Below are positions 6,473 through 15,563 of a stretch of 31,771 nt of DNA, piece by piece. This stretch comes from UMGS1668 sp035447605. Lineage in GTDB: Bacteria; Bacillota; Clostridia; Oscillospirales; Ruminococcaceae. A model generated the notes under the pieces. That model did no database searches. It had not been told where the DNA came from and was given only the letters and a program-made list of their open reading frames with translations. The position numbers and the translations under genes are program-made. Where the stretch lies: the NCBI GenBank assembly GCA_035447605.1, contig DAOTHJ010000021.1, positions 1-31,771 of the forward strand, written 5' to 3'. Positions within the stretch are counted from its first letter, which is position 1. Every line of letters starts with the position of its first letter.

Positions 6473-7204
6473 ATGGAAACAACGATCGACGTAAAAAACC
6501 TATGCAAGTCTTACGGCCGCATCAAAGCGGCGGAAAATATCAATATCTCCGTTTGCCGCGGAGAAGTATTCGGCCTGCTGGGTGCGAATGGGGCGGGTAA
6601 AAGTACAACCATCGAATGTATTTTAGGAACAAAGAAACAAGACAGCGGAACCGTATCTGTTTTGGGGATGAATCCGCAGAAAGAGCGAAAAAAATTGTTC
6701 GAGAGCGTTGGCGTTCAGTTTCAGGAAGCGAGTTATCAGGATAAAATCAAGGTTGCTGAACTTTGTGAGGTTACGGCTTCGCTTTACAAAACTTCGCTGG
6801 ATTATGGCGAACTTCTAAAACAATTCGGACTCTCCGACAAGATGAAAAGCCTGATCGGCGAGCTTTCGGGTGGTCAGAAGCAGCGGCTTTTTATCGTGCT
6901 TGCGTTGATTCCAAACCCTGAGGTAATGTTCTTGGATGAGCTGACCACCGGCTTGGACGCCAAGGCGCGGCGGGATGTGTGGAAAAACCTTTCCGAATTA
7001 AAAACAAAAGGAATTACGATTCTACTGACCTCTCATTTTATGGACGAGGTAGAAGCCCTGTGCGACAAAATTATGATTTTAAAAAATGGGAAAAGCGTTT
7101 TTTATGGAACGGTGCAGGAAGCGGTTGCATCCAGTCCTTATGATAAATTTGAAGATGCCTATCTTTGGTATACGGACGAGGAGGCAGAAAATGAACGCAT
7201 TTAA
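6473..7204 (+). CDS. ABC-2 type exporter, ATP-binding subunit
   Basis: A 243-residue ATPase of the drug/antibiotic-export (DrrA/CcmA-like) type. Walker A is GANGAGKST at residues 37-45, signature LSGGQ at 131-135, Walker B VMFLDE at 151-156 with Leu where Pro is usual (LDELTTGLD), and the switch His in LLTSH. It powers the permease encoded next. The start at 6473 is chosen because AAAAGGAGGGA lies upstream; the earlier in-frame GTG at 6431 lies inside the palindrome. It overlaps the permease gene by 14 bases, which implies translational coupling. The substrate is unknown. Confidence 0.95.
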   Translation: METTIDVKNLCKSYGRIKAAENINISVCRGEVFGLLGANGAGKSTTIECILGTKKQDSGTVSVLGMNPQKERKKLFESVGVQFQEASYQDKIKVAELCEVTASLYKTSLDYGELLKQFGLSDKMKSLIGELSGGQKQRLFIVLALIPNPEVMFLDELTTGLDAKARRDVWKNLSELKTKGITILLTSHFMDEVEALCDKIMILKNGKSVFYGTVQEAVASSPYDKFEDAYLWYTDEEAENERI

Positions 7205-7934
7205 AGCTTTGCTTAAAACGGAAATCAAACTCTCCCTTCGCGGGATGGATATGTTCATTTTTGCCATCTGCATGCCCGTTGTTGTCATTGTTATTTTAGG
7301 AGCGGTGTTTGGAAACAAGCCTGCTTTCGATGGCACGGCATATACCTTTTTGGAACAATCCTTTGGTGCGGTATCAACCATCGCCATTTGTGCCGGAGGC
7401 GTGATGGGGCTTCCTTTAGTGGTATCCGATTACCGAAGCCGAAAAATATTAAAACGGTTCAAGGTGACACCGATCAGCCCCGTTCTTATTTTGGCGGTAC
7501 AGATTGTCATCTACGCACTTTATTCGATTGTTTCGCTTATCCTGGTTTATGCGACAAGCGCGGTCTTTTTCGGCTATCAGTTACACGGTTCATGGGTTCC
7601 GTTCTTAGGCGCATACTTGCTGGTTATGCTGTCTATGTTCAGCATCGGGCTGTTGGTGGGAGGTATCGCGCCTAATATGAAAATCGCAAGTGTTATCGCC
7701 AGTTTGCTGTACTTTCCGATGCTTATTTTTTCGGGTGCCACTCTGCCTTATGAAGTGATGCCGCCGACCCTGCAAAAAATCGCGGATATCCTGCCGTTGA
7801 CACAGGGAATTAAGCTTCTCAAGGCTGCTTCGCTCGGTCTGCCGACAGATCGTGTTTTCATTCCGGTGATTGTAATGGTTGCACTTGCAGGGGTATGCAC
7901 CACGATTTCCCTCCGCTTTTTTAAGTGGGAATAG
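7191..7934 (+). CDS. ABC-2 type exporter, permease subunit
   Basis: A 247-residue membrane protein with about six transmembrane segments: residues 20-40, 60-80, 98-125, 135-160, 165-185 and 220-240. It has the ABC-2 layout, with the coupling region DYRSRKILKRFKVTPISP after the second segment and the re-entrant LPYEVMPPTLQKIADILPLT loop. It begins at the ATG preceded by GGACGAGGAGG within the end of the ATPase gene. With the ATPase it would form a 2+2 exporter, probably for a drug, peptide or lipid. The operon ends at the terminator at 8041-8074. Confidence 0.92.
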   Translation: MNAFKALLKTEIKLSLRGMDMFIFAICMPVVVIVILGAVFGNKPAFDGTAYTFLEQSFGAVSTIAICAGGVMGLPLVVSDYRSRKILKRFKVTPISPVLILAVQIVIYALYSIVSLILVYATSAVFFGYQLHGSWVPFLGAYLLVMLSMFSIGLLVGGIAPNMKIASVIASLLYFPMLIFSGATLPYEVMPPTLQKIADILPLTQGIKLLKAASLGLPTDRVFIPVIVMVALAGVCTTISLRFFKWE

Positions 7935-7998
7935 ACTTTTATCATTACCGAACAGAAACTTTTCGCTGTACCGGCCGATCGTTAATATGCTTCCTGCC

Positions 7999-8021
7999 AA
8001 AACCAAACGGTATAGGGCCCC
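7999..8021 (+). repeat. Imperfect direct repeat, right copy
   Basis: AAAACCAAAC, six bases, GGGCCCC; partner of 5438-5461, in the same orientation, beyond the end of the exporter operon. It may mark the edge of the inserted module or be chance. Confidence 0.4.
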
Positions 8022-8040
8022 CTTCGGAAAACAAAACCAT

Positions 8041-8074
8041 AAAAAACTCCGCGGCCATTGCCACGGAGTTTTTT
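8041..8074. terminator. Bidirectional terminator between the ABC operon and engB
   Basis: ACTCCG-c-GGC and GCC-a-CGGAGT close around CATT, with a T run on the plus side and A's giving a T run on the minus side. It ends both the ABC operon and the tig-to-engB transcript. Confidence 0.9.
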
Positions 8075-8081
8075 CATTGAT

Positions 8082-8672
8082 TTATTCGTCGTCTTTTGCC
8101 AGATCCTCAAAAATCGTCTTCAGCTCTTCGATGCCTTCCCCGGTTTCCGTACTGGTAAAAAGCATCGTAATCTGATCCGCGCAGGGAATCTCCTCCGCGA
8201 AAGCCTCCGCCCGATTCTGCCGCTCCGACTTATTGAGCTTGTCGCACTTTGTCAGCGCGATGATGAACGGCATCTCATTGTCGATCAGGAAATTGATCAT
8301 GTCGAGATCGTCCTGCGTGGGCGCGTGCCGGCTGTCGACCAACTGGACGACGAGCCGGATATCCCGCCCGCTCATCAGATAGCCTTCCACCAGATCGGCC
8401 CAGCGTTTTTTCTCGCTGAGCGAAATTTTTGCGTAGCCGTATCCCGGCAAGTCCACGAACTTTACGCCGTCCACGTCAAAGAAGTTGACCGTGGCGGTCT
8501 TGCCCGGCTGGGAGGAGACGCGCGCAAGATTTTTTCGCCCGAAAATTTTATTCATCAGCGAGGATTTGCCGACATTGGAGTGCCCGGCAAATGCGAATTC
8601 CACGGCATTATCCGGCGGAAGCTGTTTTGATGTCCCGTAAGCGGCTTCAAAGACCGCATTTTTGAAATCCAT
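8082..8672 (-). CDS. engB: Ribosome biogenesis GTP-binding protein YsxC/EngB
   Basis: A 196-residue GTPase needed for assembly of the large ribosomal subunit. G1 is GHSNVGKSS at residues 30-38, G3 DLPGYG at 74-79, G4 TKCD at 141-144, and a G5-like STETG near the C-terminus. Length is typical. The start at 8672 (MDFKNAVFEAAYG) is chosen over the in-frame ATG at 8714 because AAAGGAAG precedes it. It is the last gene of the tig-clpP-clpX-lon-engB cluster, an arrangement conserved in Firmicutes. Confidence 0.96.
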   Translation of the reverse strand: MDFKNAVFEAAYGTSKQLPPDNAVEFAFAGHSNVGKSSLMNKIFGRKNLARVSSQPGKTATVNFFDVDGVKFVDLPGYGYAKISLSEKKRWADLVEGYLMSGRDIRLVVQLVDSRHAPTQDDLDMINFLIDNEMPFIIALTKCDKLNKSERQNRAEAFAEEIPCADQITMLFTSTETGEGIEELKTIFEDLAKDDE

Positions 8673-8760
8673 ATTTCTTCCTTTTTTCACATCCGCGCAC
8701 GCGATCGATTCCATGCGTGGCTTTGCTTTTTTCCGAACAGGCAGCCGCCCGTATGCTTCC

Positions 8761-11199
8761 TTACTGTGCGATAGTCGTGCCGACCGGCTGATTCGGACTG
8801 TAGCTGAGCACCGGGAGCTGATCTTCCAGAGACGGAAGCTCCTTGACGACCGTCGGCTCCAGCGGATGCACCAGAGCGGCCTTCAGCACCGTCTCGATGT
8901 TGTCGGCCGGGATAAACTCCACCCCGTCCTTCACGATCTGGTCGATCTCCTCGAGATCGGGGAGGTTGTCCTCCGGAATGATGACGGTCTTGATTCCCGC
9001 GGCATAGGCGGCCATGGTCTTCTCCTTGAGGCCGCCGATGGCAAGCACCCTGCCCCGCAGCGTGATCTCGCCGGTCATGGCGACTTCGCGGCGGACCGCG
9101 GTGCCGGAGAGCGCCGAAACGATTGCGGTACAGATGGTCACACCGGCGGAAGGACCGTCTTTCGGAACCGCGCCTTCCGGAACGTGGATATGAATGTCTT
9201 TTGTCTTATAAAAATCGTGATCGATGCCGTATTTCTCCGTGCAGGAACGCACGAAGCTGATCGCCGCATGGGCGGATTCCTTCATCACGTCGCCGAGGTT
9301 TCCGGTCAGCTCCACTTTGCCGGAACCGTCGAGAATTGCCGCCTCGATCTGCATCATCTCGCCGCCGGCTTCCGTCCAGGCGAGCCCGTTGACGAGGCCG
9401 ACCGCGTTTTCTTTCTGGATGCTCTCGGGTTTGAACTTTTTGACACCGAGGAAGTCGTGGATATTTTTATCCGTGACGACGACCTTTTCCGTACTCCCGC
9501 CGACGATCTGTTTCGCAGCCTTCCGGCAGAGAGCGGCGATGTTGCGCTCGGTGTTCCGGACGCCCGCCTCTCTTGTATAGAAATCGATGACGGCGTAGAG
9601 CGCCTCATCCGTGACCCTGAATTCCTTTGCCGTGAGGCCGTGGCGCTTCATCTGCTTCTTCAGCAGGTGGCGCTTTGCGATCTGGAATTTCTCCTCGCGG
9701 GTATAGGTCGTCAGGTTAATGACCTCCATACGGTCGAGCAGCGGTTCCGGAATCGCGCTCATGTCGTTTGCCGTTGTAATAAAAAGAATCTTGGAGAGAT
9801 CAAACGGCACTTCGATATAATGATCACGGAAGGCGACGTTCTGCTCGGGATCCAGTACCTCCAGCATGGCGGAGGCAGGGTCGCCGCGGAAATCGTTGCC
9901 CATCTTGTCGATCTCGTCAAGCAGGATCAGCGCATTTTTGCTGCCGGCCAGCTTCACGGCATTCATGATGCGGCCCGGCATGGCGCCGATATACGTCTTT
10001 CTGTGGCCGCGGATATCCGATTCGTCCTTCATGCCGCCGAGGGAGATCCGGGCGTATTTGCGGCCCATCGTGTTGGCGATGGACTTGGCGACGGAGGTCT
10101 TGCCGACGCCGGGAGGCCCGACGAGGCAGAGAATCTGCCCGTTGACATCCGGGGCAAGCTTGCGTACCGCAAGCAGCTCAAGAATCCGTTCCTTGACCTT
10201 CTCAAGGCCGTAATGGTCTCTGTCAAGGAGCTTTTTTGCCCGGTCAATGTCGATACGGTCCGTCGTCTCGGTATTCCACGGCAGCGCGAGGCAGGTATCC
10301 AGATAGCTGCGGATCACGTCGGATTCATGGCTGCCGACCGGCTGTTTGCCAAGGCGGTCCGCCTCCTCCAACAGCTTTTTATGTACCTCGTCGCTGAGGT
10401 GCATGGCGCTGATCTTGTCGCGGTAGACGTCCGCTTCCTCCTGAACATTCTCCCCTTCGCCCAGCTCCTCGTTGATGGCCTTGAGCTGCTCGCGCAGGTA
10501 GTATTCGCGCTGGTTCTGGTCGACCTGATCCTTGACCTTCTCAAAAATATCGTGCTCAACATTGAGAATGGAGTTCTCGTTTTCGAGCACGGAGGCGAGC
10601 AGCTCCAGCCGCTTGACATAGCTCGATTCCTCAAGAATCGCCTGTTTGTCGTCGACCTCAAGGTTCAGGTTCCCCGTCAGGTACTCGCCGAGGAAGATCG
10701 GATCGTCCGTGCCAAGGGCGCTGACGACGATCTCCTTGGGCATTTTAGGGATCAGATAGCAGTATTCGTTGAAGAGTTCCTTCACCGTGCGCATCAGCGC
10801 ATCGCAGAGGATGCTCTTTCTCGGGCGGAGACTGTGCAGCGGATATTCCTGAATTTTTGCTTCAAAATAGGGCTCCTCGGAGACCATTTCGATCAGTCTC
10901 GCGCGGTATTTGCCCTCCACAAGAATGCGCATCACGTCGCTGCCGGTCTTGATGACCTGGCGGACTTCCGCCACAACGCCGACGTCGTACATCTGACCGG
11001 GCTTCAGATCCTCATCCTTGATATCTTTCTGTGCGGAAAGAAAGACCAGCTGGTCCTTCTTCATGGCGTCATTGAGTGCCGCAATGGATTTTTTGCGTCC
11101 CACGTCGAAATGCAGGACGACCTTCGGGAACAGCACGATGCCGCGCATGGCGATCATTGGCATGATAACCGAGGGGTTTTCCGTGATTTTTTCATCCAT
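8761..11199 (-). CDS. lon: ATP-dependent protease Lon (LonA)
   Basis: An 812-residue cytosolic protease of the LonA type. An N-terminal substrate-binding domain (PMIAMRGIVLFPKVVLHFDV) and coiled region lead to an AAA+ module with Walker A GPPGVGKTS at residues 361-369 and Walker B LILLDEIDKM. The protease domain follows, with catalytic Ser684 in KDGPSAGVT and Lys725 in GGLKEKT. Both dyad residues are present, so it should be active. The start at 11199 (MDEKITENPS) follows GGAGG; the longer in-frame start has no such site. It lies 110 bases after clpX. No CtsR- or HrcA-type operator was seen. Confidence 0.98.
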   Translation of the reverse strand: MDEKITENPSVIMPMIAMRGIVLFPKVVLHFDVGRKKSIAALNDAMKKDQLVFLSAQKDIKDEDLKPGQMYDVGVVAEVRQVIKTGSDVMRILVEGKYRARLIEMVSEEPYFEAKIQEYPLHSLRPRKSILCDALMRTVKELFNEYCYLIPKMPKEIVVSALGTDDPIFLGEYLTGNLNLEVDDKQAILEESSYVKRLELLASVLENENSILNVEHDIFEKVKDQVDQNQREYYLREQLKAINEELGEGENVQEEADVYRDKISAMHLSDEVHKKLLEEADRLGKQPVGSHESDVIRSYLDTCLALPWNTETTDRIDIDRAKKLLDRDHYGLEKVKERILELLAVRKLAPDVNGQILCLVGPPGVGKTSVAKSIANTMGRKYARISLGGMKDESDIRGHRKTYIGAMPGRIMNAVKLAGSKNALILLDEIDKMGNDFRGDPASAMLEVLDPEQNVAFRDHYIEVPFDLSKILFITTANDMSAIPEPLLDRMEVINLTTYTREEKFQIAKRHLLKKQMKRHGLTAKEFRVTDEALYAVIDFYTREAGVRNTERNIAALCRKAAKQIVGGSTEKVVVTDKNIHDFLGVKKFKPESIQKENAVGLVNGLAWTEAGGEMMQIEAAILDGSGKVELTGNLGDVMKESAHAAISFVRSCTEKYGIDHDFYKTKDIHIHVPEGAVPKDGPSAGVTICTAIVSALSGTAVRREVAMTGEITLRGRVLAIGGLKEKTMAAYAAGIKTVIIPEDNLPDLEEIDQIVKDGVEFIPADNIETVLKAALVHPLEPTVVKELPSLEDQLPVLSYSPNQPVGTTIAQ

Positions 11200-11309
11200 G
11201 TTCGAAACCTCCGTTTCGGGTCTTGATTTTCGGGAGATGAACAAAGTCCGCTACGACAAACGCATCGCATTTATCATAACGGACGGTTTTCGTGTATTGG
11301 GTTTTTGGT

Positions 11310-12632
<1,323 letters not shown>

Positions 12633-12635
12633 TCG

Positions 12636-13226
12636 TCACACCTCTTGGCGCTTAGTGATGACACGGTCCACCAGACCGTATGCAAGGGCCTCATCCGCGG
12701 ACATAAAGTTGTCGCGGTCCGTATCCCGGTAGATCACTTCCAGCGGCTGGCCGGTCTGCTCGGAAAACAGACGGTTCAGTCTCTCGCGGATGCGGATGAT
12801 GTGATCCGCGTGGATTTTGACATCCGAGGCCTGACCCTGTGCGCCGCCAAGCGGCTGATGGATCACAACCTCGCTGTTCGGCAGGGCAAAACGCTTGCCC
12901 TTAGCTCCGGAAGAAAGGAGAAACGCGCCCATCGAGGCCGCCATGCCGACGCAGATGGTGGAGACGTCGCATTTGATATACTGCATCGTGTCATAGATCG
13001 CCATACCGGCGGAAATAGAGCCTCCCGGGCTGTTGATATAAAGGCTGATGTCCTTATCCGGATCCTGTCCTTCCAGATAGAGAAGCTGGGCGACAACCAG
13101 ACTTGCCGTGGTGTCGTTGACTTCCTCACAAAGCATCACGATCCTGTCGTTGAGCAGGCGGGAAAAAATATCATACGAACGTTCGCCGCGGTTGGTCTGC
13201 TCGATGACCATTGGGACTAAACTCAT
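12636..13226 (-). CDS. clpP: ATP-dependent Clp protease proteolytic subunit ClpP
   Basis: A 196-residue serine protease that forms the tetradecameric barrel. The catalytic triad is visible as Ser98 (GMAASMGAF), His123 (VVIHQPLGG) and Asp172 (RDTDRDNFM). INSPGGS forms the oxyanion/substrate strand. The start is preceded by GAGGTAAGG. It sits between tig (51-base gap) and clpX (3-base gap) and works with ClpX in cytosolic protein turnover. Only one clpP lies in this window. Confidence 0.98.
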   Translation of the reverse strand: MSLVPMVIEQTNRGERSYDIFSRLLNDRIVMLCEEVNDTTASLVVAQLLYLEGQDPDKDISLYINSPGGSISAGMAIYDTMQYIKCDVSTICVGMAASMGAFLLSSGAKGKRFALPNSEVVIHQPLGGAQGQASDVKIHADHIIRIRERLNRLFSEQTGQPLEVIYRDTDRDNFMSADEALAYGLVDRVITKRQEV

Positions 13227-13277
13227 TTGCCTTACCTCGTTTCTTCAATGCTTGAACATGTCTCTGCCGGTGCAAAA

Positions 13278-14774
13278 TCAGTCGATATCCATGTCGATAT
13301 CGGATTTTTTCTTTCTGACGGTGCGTTTTTTGGGAGCCGGAGCTTCCTCGGCGGCAGCTTCCTCCGCCGGTTTTTCCACAGCCGGTTCAGCCGGAGTCTC
13401 TTCTGCGGGCGCCGCGGCGGTCTCCGCTTCTTTGGCCGGCTTCTTCTTGGCGGCGCGCTTCTTCGGCGCCGGAGCGGCTTCTTCGCCCTCCGCCGCTTCC
13501 GTGATCTTCGCGTGGTCGCGGACGAATTTAATGGCCTTTTCCACAAGGAGATCCTGCTTCAGATCCTTGGCCGGGATGGCGGCGCGGACTTCTTCTTCCT
13601 TCATGCCGTACTTTTCGGCCAGTTTCTTATATTCATCATCATATTCTTCGTCGGTGACATCCATGCCCTCAAGCTTCGCGATCTTCTCCAGCGCAAGACG
13701 GATCTTGACCTGGCGCTCGGCCTGCGGACGGAAGCCTTCCTTGTACTTTTCCTTGTCGGAGCCGGTATACATCAGATAGCTCTCAAGGTCAAGTCCGCTC
13801 TGTCTGAGCCGGGATTCGAAGTCCTCCATCATGTCGCCCATGCGGATCTCATACATGACTTCCGGCACTTCGACGGTGGTGTTCGCAAGCACGGCGTCAA
13901 CCAGCTGGTTCTCCACGTCCATGTCGCTCTCGGACGCGTTCCGCTCCTCGTTGCGTCTCTTAATCTCGGCCTTCAGCTCGTCGAGCGTGTCGAACTCGCT
14001 GACATCCTTCGCAAACTCGTCGTCGGCGGCCGGGACATCCTTAAACTGGACTTTGTTGACTTTGCACTTAAAGACCGCGGCCGCGCCCTTGAGGGACTCC
14101 TCGTGATAATCCTCCGGGAAGGTCACGTTGACGTCGAACTCTTCGCCGACGCCGTGGCCGACGATCTGCTCTTCAAAGCCCGGGATAAACGTATTGGAAC
14201 CGAGTTCCAGCTCGTAATTCTCGCCCTTGCCGCCGTCGAAAGCGACGTCGTCTTTGTAGCCGTCATAATCCAGCGTCACGCGGTCGCCCATCTGTGCCGG
14301 GCGGTCCTCGACGTCGACCAGTCTCGCATTGCGCGTGCGGAGCTTGTCCAGCTCGGCCTCGACCTGGGTGTCGGTAACAGTCTTGACGGTTTTCTTCGCT
14401 TCGATGCCTGTATAGTTCTTGACCTCGACGTCCGGCTTTACGGTTACGGTCGCGGTAAAGGAATAGCCGTCGGCGCTGCAGTCCAGCAGTTCGATCTCGG
14501 CACGGTCAACCGGCTCGATACCCGCCTGCTCGACCGCATACTCATAGGCCTCAGGATAGGAATCCCGGATAGCATCCTGATAGAAATGCTCTTTGGGGTA
14601 ATATTTTTCAATCAGGGCGCGGGGCGCTTTCCCTTTGCGGAATCCCGGAACGGTCAGCTTCTTCGCGTTGCTCTGATAAGCGGATTCGATCGCGCGGTTA
14701 AATTCCTCGGCGTTTACAGAGACGGTGAGTTTGCACTCATTGGCTCCGGTCTTTTCGAAATGTGTCAGTTCCAT
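13278..14774 (-). CDS. tig: Trigger factor (ribosome-bound chaperone / prolyl isomerase)
   Basis: A 498-residue chaperone. The N-terminal ribosome-binding domain contains the signature PGFRKGKAPRALIEKYY (near residues 43-60). The FKBP-type prolyl isomerase domain follows at about residues 155-245 (GDRVTLDYDGY, FIPGFEEQIVGHGVGEEF), then the helical C-terminal domain (YLMYTGSDKEKYKEGFRPQA). Residues 425-498 add an Ala/Pro/Glu/Lys-rich tail that makes it longer than the usual 430 or so residues. GGGAGG precedes the ATG. It is the first gene of the tig-clpP-clpX-lon-engB cluster and has its own promoter. Confidence 0.97.
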   Translation of the reverse strand: MELTHFEKTGANECKLTVSVNAEEFNRAIESAYQSNAKKLTVPGFRKGKAPRALIEKYYPKEHFYQDAIRDSYPEAYEYAVEQAGIEPVDRAEIELLDCSADGYSFTATVTVKPDVEVKNYTGIEAKKTVKTVTDTQVEAELDKLRTRNARLVDVEDRPAQMGDRVTLDYDGYKDDVAFDGGKGENYELELGSNTFIPGFEEQIVGHGVGEEFDVNVTFPEDYHEESLKGAAAVFKCKVNKVQFKDVPAADDEFAKDVSEFDTLDELKAEIKRRNEERNASESDMDVENQLVDAVLANTTVEVPEVMYEIRMGDMMEDFESRLRQSGLDLESYLMYTGSDKEKYKEGFRPQAERQVKIRLALEKIAKLEGMDVTDEEYDDEYKKLAEKYGMKEEEVRAAIPAKDLKQDLLVEKAIKFVRDHAKITEAAEGEEAAPAPKKRAAKKKPAKEAETAAAPAEETPAEPAVEKPAEEAAAEEAPAPKKRTVRKKKSDIDMDID

Positions 14775-14815
14775 TCTGTTTCCTCCCGATAGTTGCGTTT
14801 TTCAGTAACTTGATT

Positions 14816-14844
14816 ATTATATCATAAGAAATATTAAATTTCTA
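14816..14844 (-). promoter_or_regulatory. Promoter of the tig-clpP-clpX-lon-engB cluster
   Basis: On the minus strand TAGAAA (14844-14839), 17 bases, TATAAT (14821-14816) with an extended TG one base upstream. A perfect palindrome, AGAAAT-ATTAA-ATTTCT (14827-14843), fills the spacer and overlaps the -35, which could be an operator or simple AT-rich sequence. Confidence 0.7.
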
Positions 14845-14860
14845 TAAATTTTCTAAAAGA

Positions 14861-15562
14861 TTATGTGTCGGAGGGATCAATTCTCCTTGGCGTAAAGCGG
14901 AGATGATCGGCGGAGACAAGTTTATACAAAATCCCCATATATTCCCCTTCGTTCGCCATGCTTCTTGCCGCGCCGTGGATATGGCCGTAATAGACGCGCC
15001 GGACCCCGTATTTGAGCAGCATATCAATCATATTAGGAACGATCTCGTTCGCATATACCGGCGGATAATGAAGAAAGACAATTTTTTCGCCCTCGCCAAA
15101 GCGTTCCGCGTCTTTCAGGGATAACTCCAGCCGGAGCGCCTCCCTTGCGGAAATCTTGAGATCGTGCTCCTCATCCGGCATGAAAACCCAGCCCCGCGTG
15201 CCGCAGAGGATCATGCCGTCCGCGGTCTCCGCGCCGTTATGCAGAAGCCCAATCGTCCTGAGACCTTGTTCCTCGAAGAAGGCCTCCGCCTTATGACGGG
15301 TGTTCCACCAGTAGTCATGGTTGCCCTTCAGGAGCAGCTTTCTTCCGGGCAAGGATTCCAGAAACCGAAAATCCGGCAGCGCCTCTTCCAAGGAAATGCC
15401 CCACGAAAAGTCCCCCGGAATCACGACAGTATCCCCGCTGCCGACCGTTTCGCGCCAGTTCTGTTCCAGCCGGGCGACATAGTTGTCCCAGCCGTAAAAC
15501 GAATCCATCGGTTTATTGGTGCCGAGAGAAAGATGCAGGTCCCCAATCGCAAAAAGCGCCAT
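14861..15562 (-). CDS. Metallophosphoesterase
   Basis: A 233-residue calcineurin-like phosphoesterase. All metal-site motifs are present: IGDLHLSLG (Asp8, His10), VVIPGDFSW, LLLKGNHDYWWN, VFLHYPP and YYGHIHG. It belongs to the group often annotated as a predicted phosphohydrolase beside housekeeping genes in Clostridia; its substrate is unknown. Its ATG lies one base from the thrC stop and its ribosome binding site GGAGGGTGA is within the thrC end, so it is coupled to thrC. It is the last gene of the ylqF-to-phosphoesterase group; no clear terminator follows before the tig promoter. Confidence 0.92.
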   Translation of the reverse strand: MALFAIGDLHLSLGTNKPMDSFYGWDNYVARLEQNWRETVGSGDTVVIPGDFSWGISLEEALPDFRFLESLPGRKLLLKGNHDYWWNTRHKAEAFFEEQGLRTIGLLHNGAETADGMILCGTRGWVFMPDEEHDLKISAREALRLELSLKDAERFGEGEKIVFLHYPPVYANEIVPNMIDMLLKYGVRRVYYGHIHGAARSMANEGEYMGILYKLVSADHLRFTPRRIDPSDT

Positions 15563-15563
15563 G

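Noticed and set aside
8662..11226. A plus-strand open frame of over 850 codons opposite lon
   Set aside because: It is the mirror of a clearly coding lon gene in GC-rich DNA; it has no ribosome binding site, no family likeness and a His/Arg/Asp-rich composition typical of antisense shadows.
11200..11309. Gap before lon, examined for CtsR, HrcA or a promoter
   Set aside because: No direct heptad repeats or CIRCE-like inverted repeat; only a weak TATGAT without a -35.
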